From Datnioides undecimradiatus (Eukaryota; Chordata; Actinopteri; Lobotiformes; Datnioididae): a stretch of 64,000 nt of DNA. Both the position numbers and the translations under genes were made by a program. Below the pieces are notes generated by a model, which was not told the DNA's origin, ran no database searches, and worked only from the letters and a program-made list of their open reading frames with translations. Each line of letters opens with the position of its first letter. Within the stretch, counting starts at the first letter, position 1. Below are positions 10,721-24,240 of this stretch, piece by piece. The stretch covers positions 22,132,879 to 22,196,878 of the forward strand of contig WARS01000029.1 in assembly GCA_008933995.1 (NCBI GenBank), read 5' to 3'.

Positions 10721-13164
10721 CACCCTTTCTCTGCCTTCCCAACAAACATCTCTAATCTATATTCCTCAGGGTGTATTGGCATTCTCGCCTGTGGAGGATC
10801 AGATCTCTAACACTGATGTGTGCACAGAGCACGGTTTGCCGAGCACCAGCGAGGCGCAAAACCCAGCTCGGTCTCAGCCTGGAAAAAATATAGAAGCAGG
10901 AAATAAAAAAAAGAGAAAGAAAGTCCCACTGATTTCATAATTACACCGTTCGCCCTCCAGCGTCACCCTCAAAGAAGGCACATGAGTCAGGGCAGCCTTG
11001 TGGGATCATCAGCGGAGGCTCTGATAACGAGCCAAATGCCCTCAAAGAAAACAAATAACATTTTAAATGCAACCACCGGGGCCCAAGGGCAGGCGGGCAT
11101 AGGTGCTATTTGTAGTATTTTAAATTTATATTAAACCGGTATCCTGGAGTGAATAACCGGCGCCGGTGACAGGGAGGTAGTTTTGTAGCTGAGCTTTATG
11201 GCGGAGAGAAAACAGTGAATCACTGCTGTAATTCTCATTGCCACTTGCCAGCGTTAGGCAGAAGTGCCAGAGCCTGAGACGTTTTATAGGGCCACAACAG
11301 GGCCACTGTTCAGCGGCGTCCTCATCTATCCTGGGAGACTGGTGAACCCGACCGTGTCTGGGCCTGAAAGGCACACTGTCTCCTCCTATGAAGAGGGAGA
11401 TTTCTCTCCCGGTGTCGCTCACCTGCCCCACAAAGAGGTAGAGAAGTTAACAGCTCAGCGCGTTTTCTGCATTTCCTCTCTGTTTGGGTGTCCGGCCGCG
11501 CTGGGCGATCGTGTGTCTCTGTGTTTTTGTGTTGGTGTTTTTTTTTTTTTTGCCGAGGTGCTGATGATGTAACCAGCTGCTTGTGATGGACGCGTACCTG
11601 AGAGGAGTCAAACCGAGCTTGAAAAACACTGTGACTGAGCAAGGAGCCCCCTATAAGCTTCTAAACTAATGCCAACAGGAGGAATTACATGCCTGAGAGG
11701 GCGCCTTGCTCTTACAGTTAAGTGTCGGCTGCGTGATGGGGCTGGGTAAGGCTTTGTTTGGAGGTGTGATGGCTGTGGAGAGGTGGAAAGAAACAAGAAG
11801 GACCTCATCCGCCCCCCTCCCACAGCCGCTGTAAATACTCCACAAGGCAATGAAAGGAGTCTGCGGGGGCAACGCAGTTTAAGTTTGATGCAAAATTGCT
11901 CTCCGTCACTGAGGGGTGGATGGGTGGGTGAGACTGGGGGCTCGAGAGCTAACAAGTGTGGGACTTAACGAACAGGGGGCCCTCGCTGGGTGACACCGCT
12001 GCAGTGTGGTTTGGTTCATAGCAGCTATTTACCAGGGGGGTTGAGGGAGGACAGCAAAAATGAAGTCTGGGAAGAAAGGAAGAAATAAAAGCGGGGAGAG
12101 AAAAGATCGACCGTGCGGGTTTTCGGCGGTGTTTCGGGGTCAAGTTTTGCCGGGATCTGCTCAATATCCGCAGCCCATTATTTTATGATAATGAGCAAAC
12201 CGTCGAGTTTGACTTCAATCCGAAATGATGGAGAGGAGCGGATGGAGGAAGAGCAGGGAGGCGGAGGAGAGATGAGAAGATGGGAATAAAGCAAAAGAGG
12301 CGAAAATCACAAAAAGAAGGGGGGAGAGAGAAAATGTCTCATTGAGGGATTTGGGGCCGACTAGGGCGTTAAAATAGAATCTCTCAGATTAAGAGCGACT
12401 GGGGCATTAAACTAAAATCTCTCCATGAGCCAACTGGTAATTGAATCTCGAGTCTGAACGTATTCTCTAAAAAGGCAGCCGCTGACGGACAGACACAAGA
12501 CGGGGCTTACGGCTAATTTGCAGTCTGTCAGGAAAAAGTAACACTTAGCTTTTTACAAATCAAGCGCAGACGTCTCTGCACTGAATCAGGATCAGGCGTT
12601 CGGGTGGCGTAACCATGGACACGGCCGTTAACGTGACAAAAGCGCGAACGTGCCTCAAATAAGTTATTCATGCCGAACTGTCGTCACCTTGTTAAAGTCA
12701 CAAGGACCTTCTGGTGACGGACGCCTGTTTAACATCCCGTCACAGCTCCTGAACTCTGAACTCCCTCCACGAAGTTCTGAGTTCATCAGCGAAATGCACG
12801 CGGCCGCGCTTCGATCTGCAGTCTGACCCCACCTCACCCCCATCGGGACCGATACGCCACACCGTGGGCCCTCACTGATGCAGACACACCTGAATCAGTG
12901 CGTCACGTTAGCACGCATGCGAACGTTCGCTGAGCTCAATCCTACAAACTTCTTCTTGACTGGTCGCACTTTACCGAAGGATTACCAACATTATCAATAA
13001 CTCAAGACTATTTTTTTCAGTACCTAATGTTCAAAATGATACAATCTCCACTGATTACTTAATAGATCGTATTGAAAGTACAGTAGCTATATATAAAAAT
13101 GTCCTAAAGCTAGAACCATAATAATAATCCTGATTCTCATCGATCAAGATCAGGCTCGTGTCGT

Positions 13165-13420
13165 GAAACGTGTTCATATAAGATGAGATAAGATAATACT
13201 TTACTGATCCCACAGAGGGGAAAGCAGCTCAAAGACAGAAAGAAAATAAAATTAAAGCACAGAGTAAAAATAGAGACTTGCATACACAACGCAAACACAC
13301 GGGAAGAAAAGCAGTATTCTGAAATAAAACGTTCGTTATGTACAAATCTGCAAAATGCACATTCCCAGAATACAGAGCTAATATTGCACAGAGAGAATTC
13401 AGTTAGCCTTCAGAGCGAAC
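13165..13420 (-). repeat. LINE 3'-end fragment (Rex-like), minus strand
   Basis: The block gataagataatactttactg followed by atcccacagaggggaaa is the reverse complement of the 3' end typical of teleost LINE copies (ccccactgtgggactaataaagg type). Beyond it lie aaaatgcacattcc and atattgcacagag remnants. It is strongly 5' truncated, as is usual for LINEs. Confidence 0.55.
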
Positions 13421-15339
13421 TTACATCGTCCAGTGACTTCTGCGCCAAGCAGAATTTCAAAATAAAAGCCTGGATTTCACAACAAGAATCTCTAAACGCG
13501 AGTAATTCCCAACAGCCGTTGAAATAACTATTAGAAATGTGTCGAGATGCGCTTTTATGACTTTATGCATCCGGACTGATAAAGGTATTAAAAGAGATAT
13601 TGCATTAAGGTTTAATGTTCTGGTATTGTCGTACCCGTACTGTGTTACTCGCCACGCACCGGTACACTAAGGCGAATCCCCCGTGTGTGAAAATCTACTT
13701 TGCTACAAACCTGAAAAAGCCAATTTGAAGTTATTGTACGAGAACGCTGTTTTATAACCCAGAGAAAAAGCAAAAAGGGTTGAGCTTCAAAGAAGAACAC
13801 TTGAGGACTAACATCCGAGTGCTTTCGGTATTTCGTGGCCTGCTTCTGCTACGGAGAAAGGAAACGAAGAAAAAAAAAAAAAAAGTCCAATTTGTTCAAT
13901 TTGTGGGTATACCGCGTACTCAGGCAGCTGACTGCACGAGCAAAACCGAGAAAAAGCCGGAGAGAAGAGTGAAGAAGGAAACAGTCCCCTTTAATTTAAG
14001 AGCAGCCTTTGTCCCTGTTTGCACAAGGCCACCAGCAGAAGAGGCCTATTTGTGCTTTACTGTGATTTATAGACGCTCTGCTCTCCGTGTGTTCCTCAGC
14101 CACTCGGTGATATGCGGCCGTATAAAAAACGTGTGAAGTGAGAAGTTTACAGCCCGGGCAGGAATCATTAAGGTGACTTCTCAGCTTCAGCTCCTTTTAT
14201 GTGCTGTGGCTTGTAATGATTAACCACAACATGCAGATTAAAAGTCGCACACTTAGCCCGCAACTTGCTAAAACCCGCGCGCACAAACACGCGGAGATGG
14301 AGACGTAACTCTTGAGTCCGTCTAAATAATTAATCTCCGTCAGAGGAGGGCAAAAACACAGCTACATTGATCGCCGGCGCTCGAAAATCAAGGTTTGTTT
14401 AGCATCGATCCGGAGCTTGAACAGACGAGGGGGCGACTGTTTTGGAGCATAAAGATGTGCGTTTCCGATGGCGGCCATAATGAATCGTCAGCGTATTACA
14501 ACGAGGAGGCTTTGCTGCGTTTGTTATCAGTTTATTGCTTCCCGCAGCCAACTTTCCATCTGGGTTTGGTGAGGGGAAGGACTTGCTGGCCCGATCCGTT
14601 TCCATCTTGGCCTCGGAGACGTCTGCTGAGGGGTTTCTCCTCCTCAATAAGCCACCGTCTTATTTAGTAAATAGCGGCAGGGAGATTAATTGGGATCTTG
14701 CAAAGACACAGTTTCTGATGTGACGTAGGCTCGTGCTCCTTAAATAGAAGCCGGATTTGTGACAAACTGTACCACTGTAAAGTCCCGCGGTGCGTTTATG
14801 GCCGCGGCTCTGGACGGTTTATTGGTTCATCTGCTATCTGGCTCCCCAGTCGATCGTCTGCTTTCATCTCGTGTGGTGGAAACAGACTCCGGGAGTAACA
14901 ATCAAACTTGGGTCAAACAGATTTAGTGCATAGCTCAGCACCGTTGCTTATACGGCTCTTAACCCTGACGTTCTGCTGGGGGGGGGGCGGTATCCTGAAG
15001 AGCCGAGATCGCCAATGACAGTAGACGAAGACGCGTACTTAACGTTGTTTTATGAGCTTGACACCTCGTGACTTTCACTAATCTTATGAGATTTGCTTAT
15101 AAACATGATTTTGATGACTGGCGACGGTTCGGAAGCAGAAGGTGACCCCTGTTTGAGGTCTCAGAGGCAAACGCGGTTACAGCAGACACACGGGGCTTTC
15201 ACACAGGTTATATTTGTGATTGATGTTGACAATATTACTTAAGAAGCTGACCTGTTAGTTGACCTGCAGTGTAAAGAAGTGAAATGACAAACAAAGGGAA
15301 TACAATTTATGATGTCAATGAAACAAAATGTCCCGTGTA

Positions 15340-15840
15340 ACGTAAGAAACATGAGATCAATCAGAATTAAACAAAGTGCACCATTGCCCCGAGCCCTTGA
15401 GGACCAGACTGTCGCCGTGTGTCACACAGAGGAACAGGGGGACTCGAGGAGACACCAGGAGCAGCCGCGTTTAAACGGTTTAGGGTTCACGGTTGGTCGA
15501 GGCAGGCAGGGTCACGATCGGGTAATCGGTCCCAAAAAATACGGAGCAAATCCAAAAAGGGTGCGGGCGGAAAAACCAAAACAGCAGAAATCCAAACACC
15601 AGAGGGAACACGAGGTAAAACACCCGGAAATGAGGAAGGCACATGAACACACACACACACACACACACGCACACACACACACACACAGACGCAACACATA
15701 CAGCAGGCAAACAAGACACAGGTGAAACCAATGGACTAATTAAACACAGGAGGCGAGAAACACTCGAGGGAAAACCTTTTCAAAATAAAACAGGAAATGA
15801 ACAAAAACACAGAAAACTCCAATGCAGAATCTCAAAAGCA
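15340..15840 (-). repeat. LTR-like dispersed repeat relic, antisense, with internal (AC)n
   Basis: It carries gttggtcgaggcaggcaggg, then an AC microsatellite (15647-15687), gacacaggtgaaaccaatgg and ttcaaaataaaacaggaaat. These blocks match the antisense form of the repeat at the left window edge. It is a diverged, broken fossil; the borders are approximate. Confidence 0.5.
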
Positions 15841-18800
15841 TCGATGTCACCGGGACAAATCAAAGCATGTCAAATCTCTTTTTATTAAATGAATCAGTTT
15901 TTTAATAACACAACAATCCTGTGGTGAGAGTTCAGCAAGGCTTAGATACAAAAAAACCGTCGCTGGGACGTTTCAGAAAAGGTCATAACTCAGGTTAAAG
16001 TCAATATTGGGTAAAGGTCGACCACCTCGCTACGCAGATTCAGCTTAAACATACATTACGTTAGTCTGAGCACACCGTCTGAGACGACTAGGACTGTCTT
16101 TTATGTGAGAGGACGATCCCTGAACAGACTCGGCCACTTTTATGACAAGCGGTCATAGATCAGAAAACAAGCTGATTTTGTGAAGTGTTGTTATTATTTT
16201 CTGGGGTCATTGAGACCCCGGACAATAAGGAAATGAAGCCGAGTCAACAAAAGACAAAATGTAAGAAAGCTGTTTGCGCTGCCCTCCTAATAAAAATGCT
16301 CCTAAGTGTACAGTATCTCCACGCACAGCGGTCTACGGCGCTACAGCAGCAGCCTATATAAATAACAAATGTAAATAAGTTTCTTTGTTGTGTGGCTTCG
16401 CTGGAACTCATTTACATACAAAGAGGATTATAAGAGATACCCGACGCCGCAGCCAAAAATGCAAATCACCAAACTTTAAGCCAGACGTCACAGCGATAAA
16501 AGCAGGAATTATTTTTATTTTAATGTTAATGTGCACGAAATGATGCTTCCTGGCGCCCGTTTGCTGAATCTGAATTTGGACTTGAAGACCAAAGCAAGAG
16601 GGAGCGTTTCTCAGGTGGCTGGGGGAAAGTTATTCCCCCTTTTGACGGCCGTCCACAGAGCGACAGCCACTCAACCGATGCGCTGAATACACAGGTTTTT
16701 ATTTGACCTTCACCGAGCGCTGCCGTTCATGCGGTATCGCTCTGAGCGTTCATGTTATATACGAATGTTTACAGATCTGTACACATGTGCACGGTAGAGC
16801 GCGCATGGCGACGTTGTTTCGTCTTTGATGTCTTCTCCCCGGGACGCCATGGGAGCTCATCCTTTGTATTTGTTTGCAAGACAGCCGGATGAGTGCAACT
16901 GGCAGTCGTATATTATAATTTCACAAAGGCTGCGTTTTACCCCTGGCGCTGGTACGAGAGGTATTGTTGACAGTTGTAGGAGGGAAGATAACTGGGTTAA
17001 TTAGGGCCAAAAACCTCATTAGTCAGCACAGAGGGGAAGATGTAAAGTTTATCAGTTCCTGTTTCCCTACTTTGAGGATGGTTTTGGGGTTGGCTCGCAG
17101 ACAAGTTACAAAGTGGATCCTGTTGAAGAAATTCTAATGAAATGTTTTAATCAACCCCCCCCCCGCCCCGCCATCTCCATGTCCACCGCCGGTTTTCCTC
17201 AAACGTGTTCAAAGTGAGAGATATCACAAAAAGGGACTCATTTCAATTTGCATACCCGCCGTGCCAACAAAGAGGATCTGCCGCGGTGTATGTTCCAATC
17301 ACGGGAACGGACGCACGCCGCAAGAAACCACAAACGCTCACACGCGCACACATCAAAGCTCAGGCAGGTGACCGTTGCAGCTCTGGCATCCGGCAACAAG
17401 CGAGCAGATGTTTTGGGGCTGAATGCGCCGCTTTGTCCCGGTCTCCGATGAAAACGGCTGGCGAAATTCTCCAGAAAGATTAGGCTTGGGAGTTCCCACA
17501 TCTCATCAGGCTTACAGCACCCTCCAAAATCCGAGGCGAGAGTCAAGATCCAACGCTGCAGTCGGTAGTCGGGCCCGCACCTCTGGAGGAGACGTGTCTG
17601 TATTTTGCACAAAGCAACAGGAAGTGCGATCTCGGAAGCAGTCGACTCTCGTCTGACAACAGTTCAGCCGCAGACGGCAACAGCTACTGTTTCCATGCTT
17701 CCGGTGTTGCCAGACAAGAGACATCTGGACCAAGACGTCCTCCTCCGTGAGAATGGACTTAGTGTTGGCTGCTCTGAATGAACAGATCCACATATGAATG
17801 CAAAAACAGCCAATTAAAGCTGAATCACTGCCAGAGATTTCAGCATTCCAGCCAACGTGTTCCCACGTCTCCTGCTCTCCACGTGCATTGTCAACCAAAG
17901 CCCGCTCAAACCTGATTGGTCGATACTTCAAACGGGAACCGGGGTGCTTCCGATACCAGACTCTCGTCCCGTCGCCTCCTGCGTCTGCACTCGCATGCAG
18001 ATAAGTGTTTATTGAGATCACAAGGAGCGCTGTGGCACGGCCTGAAAGACAGACAAATCCATTCATCACAAATAGCAGGAGAGCCCGATAAACGAGCTTG
18101 TTTCGGATTTGTTCTCTTTAGCGAAATCAATCGAGATATTAACTCAAAGTGGCGACGCCGGCAATTTAGTTAATTTAGCTCGAGAAGTCTGTGAATCAGT
18201 CACATAATTTCAAACCAAGTGTTGAATAATGTGAAGAATATCACCAATCATGGCTTCTATGAAATTATCTCTTCTGCCTGAATGACGCGCCGAACGTGTC
18301 GTTTCTCTCACCGAGGCTGCTAATTTGCCGGATTTCATCAGGCGAGAACCAAACGCTATGAAAGTATTTCGGTTATTTCGGCGCGTCTCTCCTGATCGTT
18401 TGGAACCTGCGTGTGAAATGACAACTCTCTTTGTTTTCCTGCTTTCCATCCAAATAGCTGGAGGCCATCCCTGGCCCACGCTGTGCACGTGTCATACCTT
18501 TAATGTAACCACCAGTAGTCCGGCCTCGGAAAAGCAGCGTGGAAGTTATGAGCATGTTTTAGCTTCTTTGCTTCGCTGGTGGTCCTCCAGCACAGAAGAC
18601 CACCAGAAGATCAGAGCTGGTGTTAGAAGAGCCGCTTCGATTCCCTGAATGAACCTACTGCGCGAGGCCGTTTTGTCCGAATCTCAAATGATGCTTTAAT
18701 TCGCTCCCTGGGAACTTTATTTTGCAATTATTTGACAAGCGCACGCCGTATGTTGTCAAGAAGAAAAAAAAAATAAAATAAAACAAACGTCAGGGAAACT

Positions 18801-21800
18801 GCAGCGCTCCTCTGCTCCGGCATCGATCTGCTGGCGCTTCTGGTCAAGTAATGACAGGACATTAAGCCTTGCATGCGACAGGAGACTTCACAGACGACTT
18901 GTTAAGTATTTCTGCAGCTGAAGTATTTGATATTCAGCGGTGCTTACTGAATATAGCCTGTCATTATGACGGGCAGTGGGCGTAAAAATGTTGTAGAGTT
19001 TGATCCACTGTTGGCTGTACTTCACTCCAACGGCCATTTGTTTAACACCCTTCTTTCTCTCTATCGAACTGGCGGAACAAAGACCTGCAAATGGATATTT
19101 CTCCCCTGCAGAAACAAACAGGACCTTGTCGTAGGTGTCATTTAAAAGACGAATCGCAATCTCTGCGTGCCTTCTCTACCCCCCGCCCCCCTTGAAGAAA
19201 CCTTATATGTGCAAATGTGAAAGAGCATTTTTTAAAAACGTATGAAAGAAAAAAACAAATTGCACGTCACATGACAAAGCTGAGGCTGTGCGTGCATGTG
19301 TGTGTGTGCGCAGATGCATTAAAAAAAGAAACTGCTTCTGAGAGCCCATGCCGTTTTTTAATTTAACCTAAAATTATGATTACCTTGGTGCGCTGAGAGT
19401 ACGTCTGGCAGCGTTTTCAGAATCTGGAAGGAGATTATGAAAACATTAGTCAAACAAAACAGTCACTAGTTGGCTAAAATCTACGTGGGTAATTGGTGAA
19501 AGGGGCTATATTTGCTACATAATGCCACATCGTGCCTTTCGCAGACATTATCCCCGGCGTTTGCCTATTCGAGGAACGCACGTCCTTATTATGTTCGCGC
19601 GTAGAAAAATCTATTCCCCCATCATTTGCGCTCTCCTGGCAATTCCATTGAGAGGACCTCACAGGAACAAACAGAGCTTTCATTTTATACAGAGGTTCCA
19701 AACAGCCCCGGGTTATAGCTGGCCCACGTTGTGCAAAATCATATTTGAGTGGATCCACTGGAGCCCCGGTGCTTGTCTGCTGCTTGAATTGAAAATTCCT
19801 CCTTGTTGTATCACCCGACATTTGATTTGTTCTAGATTATGTGAGGGCTTCCTGCCTCGAGGAGGAGCATTTTTAAACACTGTCTGATGAAAAGTGTTTG
19901 CATAAGGTTGGAAAATGTGACACGATGCCCCTGTAAAGTGAAAATGGCATGTATCTGATACCACCCAGCCAGCTGATAACAAAGGCTTAGCGGATGGCTT
20001 TGTTTGGGCGATAATGTGATTATAAGGCTGGCGCGGACCTGTCTGAAAACAATGAATGTTTACTGACAGGCCTGTCATAGCAAGTGTGTAAAAGAAAAAA
20101 AACAAAAAAACGTGCAGGATTTGAGTCAAAAGTGGGTTTTAGAGGCATTTGAGAATGCAGAGGGAGGAGAGAGTGGGTTGTTTGAGGATGAAGAAGCAAG
20201 AGAGAAGACAAAGGAGGGTGAGAGGAAGGAAAACAGAGCGGTGGGTAACGGGGAACGGAGACAGAGCCCCGTGTTTCTCCTGCATCAGCTTTTTGGACGG
20301 CTGCCTGTTGGATGATGGGATTAAAGAGTCTTTTAATGTGACCTCTGTGCTCGGTTTTGATATTAACACGCCACGCACTCCCCTCTGAGGTAGGTCACTC
20401 TATGCACGACAGCCGCCATGTAAAGCAAGGCCGCGTTCCACCTATAATGTCCAAACAAAGCAGGAGCTGGGGGCAGTTTTTGGATTGGAGAGAAAAGATT
20501 GCACTTGCAGCTGTTTCCAGGCTGCACATCATCATCACACGGCGGCGTATGCTCTGATGCTGTATGATAGTAAGCCGCAGCTTTAGTGTCAAGTTTCGTC
20601 AAAGCACCCACAAAAGTGCTGCCGCGCCTGCCGTGTGTCCCTGCGCCGCCGCCGCCGCCGCTGCAGGGGAAGAGAGAGAAGCGTGACGCTCGAGTTCGAA
20701 CAGAGAGCATGGCAGAAGATAACAGCAGCGCGGCGGAGACGGAGGTCCTCTCTGCCTCAGCGCGAATAAACTATTCAACGCTGCTGGAACGAGAACAGAT
20801 ATCGCTAAAGGACTCGTTCGCGGTTTAACTGCATCAGCCGCGAAAGACGTCCCAGCGCCTGCCGTGCGTGCCGGACGTGAGATCGAACGCGACGCGTGCC
20901 TGTCGAAGCTGCCATATACTTTGACCGGAGCCAGGCTGCAGCAGGCCCGCGTCACATATTGTGTCGATGATCTGGTGATGTCACCGATCGAGCCGAGTTT
21001 ATCTCAGTCTGGACCAGTTGGTGTTGACAGTTGGGATATAAAAATAAGACAGTGTGGCTGATAAAGCCTCTGCCCGTGTTTCCCAGTAAGATTATTAACT
21101 GTTTTACTGCTGGGGTCCGGACCAAGAAGGGAAAAAATAAGCAAGCCAAGCAGATAGTAAAGCATCGGGGTGCTATAACTGAGAATTATCCTTTAATCCA
21201 GTTCATCAGGTTTCAGCGCGGAGCCACTGCAGAAGTTCACCTCAGTCTCATAAAGCTCCGGCTCCTCCAGATCCCACTGCAGAGATCTGGTTTCCCCGCA
21301 TCGACCTCTTCGCCGTCTCATCCCAACCCCTCGTTTTCATCTGTGTTTCCGTCTGTGCCTCTGCAGTGAATAGAAAAATGCGACATAACTTATACAGACA
21401 AACTTTTTTTTTTATACCATGCTTCTGTCTCGGGTACAGGAACAAGGCACTGAGGGGGTTTTCTGTCTCTAATCATTGTTTACCTGTTCGGCGTGTTGTC
21501 CTCCTCGCTGCCCGTCAAAAACTAAAAACATCTGTGTGTCGGCGGAAGAAGTTGTTGCGTGGGCGGCGCGGTCTTTGTCGGATTCAGTCATTTCTTTAAG
21601 GTCTCTGCAGGCTGAAGTCGCAGAAACGAGAATTGGAAACTTGGACTTTAGGCTCCCATAAGGCTCGATAGCAAAAAACACAAAGTTAAAGCTCGAGTCC
21701 TCGGTTTCGATCATGTTTAAACACTGCGGAGCTTTTAAAAGGGACCTGAAAGCCCCGAGAACCTTGCATGATGACTTTAGCTTTGTGCTAACGTCATAAA

Positions 21801-22510
21801 ACTCAGCTTGGATGCACTGCACCCCAACTGGATGGGAGCATATGTGTTGTGTAAGCTAGGCTGCCTGGTGACTTTCGGGTGGAACGGCTCAAAGTGCAGA
21901 GAGATGCAATCCAGTAAGCATCCCCCACTCCAGAGGGCGCTGTGGGGTGAAGGTTGATAAATTACCCCGAGTGACATCACTCGAGGCTGAGTTTCTCGCA
22001 GTAAAAAAGGGAAAAACTCACAATTGAACCCAAAAACCTGCACAAACTGGGAATTCAACCCCCCCCCAGTATCTTTTAATTAACAGCACAATGAAAGATA
22101 AAGTCTTACATCCACACACACACACTCCCACACGCGTTGGGGTCAGGCAGGCTGAGTCTGGGGAGCGATGACAGCGATGTCTAAAATCAATTTCCAAATT
22201 GCCAGCTCGTCTCGTCTTATTAAACCGGCTAAACGAAAGTCCTCCCGCACGCCTAAACTTTCAATAATCAGCCGTTACCTCCGTCTCTCTCTGCAGATAT
22301 ATAACATATAGAACATATAATGGCATTTAATACTGTATTTGAAACGTCTTCCTGCCCGGCTCTCCCCGCGCCGTCTGCAGTGTTGCCTGACGGTAATGAT
22401 TCCTGAAGCCCACACGCGTGTGCGCACACCCACACAAACGGTCATATGGCTGAGTTAACTTGACAGATTGTCATCAGAATACCGTAATGGGACTCAAACA
22501 CCCCCCACCC

Positions 22511-22535
22511 CACACACACACACACACACACACAC
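22511..22535. repeat. (CA)n microsatellite
   Basis: A CA run of about 12 units follows a C-rich stretch. Confidence 0.9.
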
Positions 22536-23880
22536 CTCCCTACACACACCAACACACACAGCAAAGGAGTGTGTCACTGCGGCGGAGATGATTGACAGGG
22601 CTCGAGATGGTGATGGAGACTAATGCGAGCCCTGGACAACACTCTGAACAGCATGGAGTCTGATAGAACGCAGGGACTTTTTATTTTAGCGTTAAAAGAA
22701 GTGTGTGTCCTCGTGTGTGTGTGTGTGTGTCTCTTCCTTCATTTCACAGCTCTTAATAGATCTGTTACAGTAAAGCGAGTGCAGAAGTTTGATGAGTATA
22801 ATTTCCAAATCAGCGGCACGGCAATTATTCGCCCGGTTAAAGAGATGAATTCACAACCGGACTCACGACTTTTAGGCTCGTCAGCAACGAGACTTGTAAG
22901 GGAAAAGCAGACTTTCGTATCAGAGCGTCGCCGCAAACACCAACGCGTAACTTTACTAATCAAGCGTCCGAAACTTTCCCTTTTTTTTTTTTTTCAAATT
23001 AAGTTTTTGCCACATCTGTGAAAATCCAAACCCACGAGAAGCGACGACTCATCACGAATGTGAAACGCCGCGTCCTAAAAGAGGAGCCGAATTGTCGTTT
23101 TTCCCGAAGGAACGCGGAGTCGTATGGCGCCGGCATGCTACAGCGCCTTTACGTGAGCCCGCCAGCCTCTGAGAAAACCAGTTTCAGTTTTGGAAAAGAT
23201 GAGCTGCAGCTGAAGATCACTATTTACTGCCGATCAGTCTTTCATTTATTTTGACAAACCACGTCTAACGTCACATATTATGATCTCGTAGTGTTGAATT
23301 AAATTGGATTTTACAGTTTTGCCACCGGGTTCCTTCCCATTTGGACTGGAGTTAGTTGGACAGATATTAAATATTAGTAGGTATTGATTAATACGACAGT
23401 TTGTATGAGTGCCTGAGCCACCCAGCATGCACTGGGGCATCGCACTCATAGAGTCTGATTGCTTGCTTTGCTCCAGCTGTTATTCTGTTCCGCGTCCTGT
23501 TCTGCAGCATCGAGAGTGATACCACGACTCTCCACACCCCCACGCCTGCAGGATGAAGCGACTGCGAAATGCATTGATACGTTAAAGCATGAAAAAGCCT
23601 AGAAAAGGCTAAATAACAGCTATAAAACATGAAAGTGTGCAGCCATGTTGCAGAACAGCGCTGGCAGGTTGCGCGTGTGATAAGAGACAAAAACTGTATA
23701 TGGACAGAAGAACCAAAGCAGCTGTTTCAAGATCAGAAGACACGTTTATTAACCAGAGCACGCAAATACGACAGTACCTGCAGCACCTGCAGAGCGCTCC
23801 ATGCTTTTTGACTTTAACAATGATTCTCTGTCGAAATCAGCAGGACGAGGTGGGAAGAGACGACGATTCACAGGTTGCAG

Positions 23881-23902
23881 CTCTCTCTCTCTCTCTCTCT
23901 CT
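23881..23902. repeat. (CT)n microsatellite
   Basis: Eleven perfect CT units lie about 340 bp upstream of brinp3 exon 2. Confidence 0.9.
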
Positions 23903-24240
23903 GCCTTACTCGCCTGCTCAGCGCCGTCCGTGGTCATGAAATCACAGCTGAGCGACAGAAATATGTGATCTTTGCTGTTTTTCTGTGAGCGCGCTCAAAT
24001 ATCGGTCTCCCCAAACCGTTTGCGGGGACACGTCCCTGCTCTCTGTATGCAAATCTGCGACCTTGGATGAATCACTTCAGGCTAAAATGACGTGCGATCC
24101 ACTGATCACGCCTGTGTGACAAATCCAAACGAGCAAAGTGTGTATGTTGTTAAAGTCTGAAATGTTGCAAGCTTCTTGTTCTTCTGCTCTGGGTGTGGGT
24201 GTTTGTTTGTACCCTGATCTGTTCGTGTGCTTTTCTTTAG

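Larger units (their letters stand above)
10288..24240 (+). other. brinp3: Putative brinp3 intron 1 (13.95 kb)
   Basis: This is an intron if the first exon ends at 10287 (donor gtgagt, acceptor ctttag at 24240). It contains CA/CG-rich microsatellites at 10,489-10,570 and 10,683-10,717, a LINE tail, an LTR-like relic and many short open frames that show no family resemblance. A GC-rich patch near 20,640-20,830 includes a 39-codon ORF that I do not accept as a gene. Confidence 0.45.

Noticed and set aside
10346-10810. Open frame of 154 codons (and overlapping frames)
   Set aside because: It is composed largely of CA/CG dinucleotide repeats translating to Thr-His and Cys-Val runs, with no domain. 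It is a low-complexity artefact.
17512-18069. Minus-strand open frame of 185 codons, the longest non-brinp3 frame on that strand
   Set aside because: There is no recognisable family, no splice or promoter context, and overlapping open frames on the other strand are equally open. Chance in GC-balanced DNA is sufficient.
20709-20828. 39-codon ORF (MAEDNSSAAETEVLSASARI...) in a GC-rich patch
   Set aside because: It has a good start context, but it is short, matches no family I know and lacks a transcript signal. It could be a leader ORF of an unseen alternative first exon, but nothing supports that.
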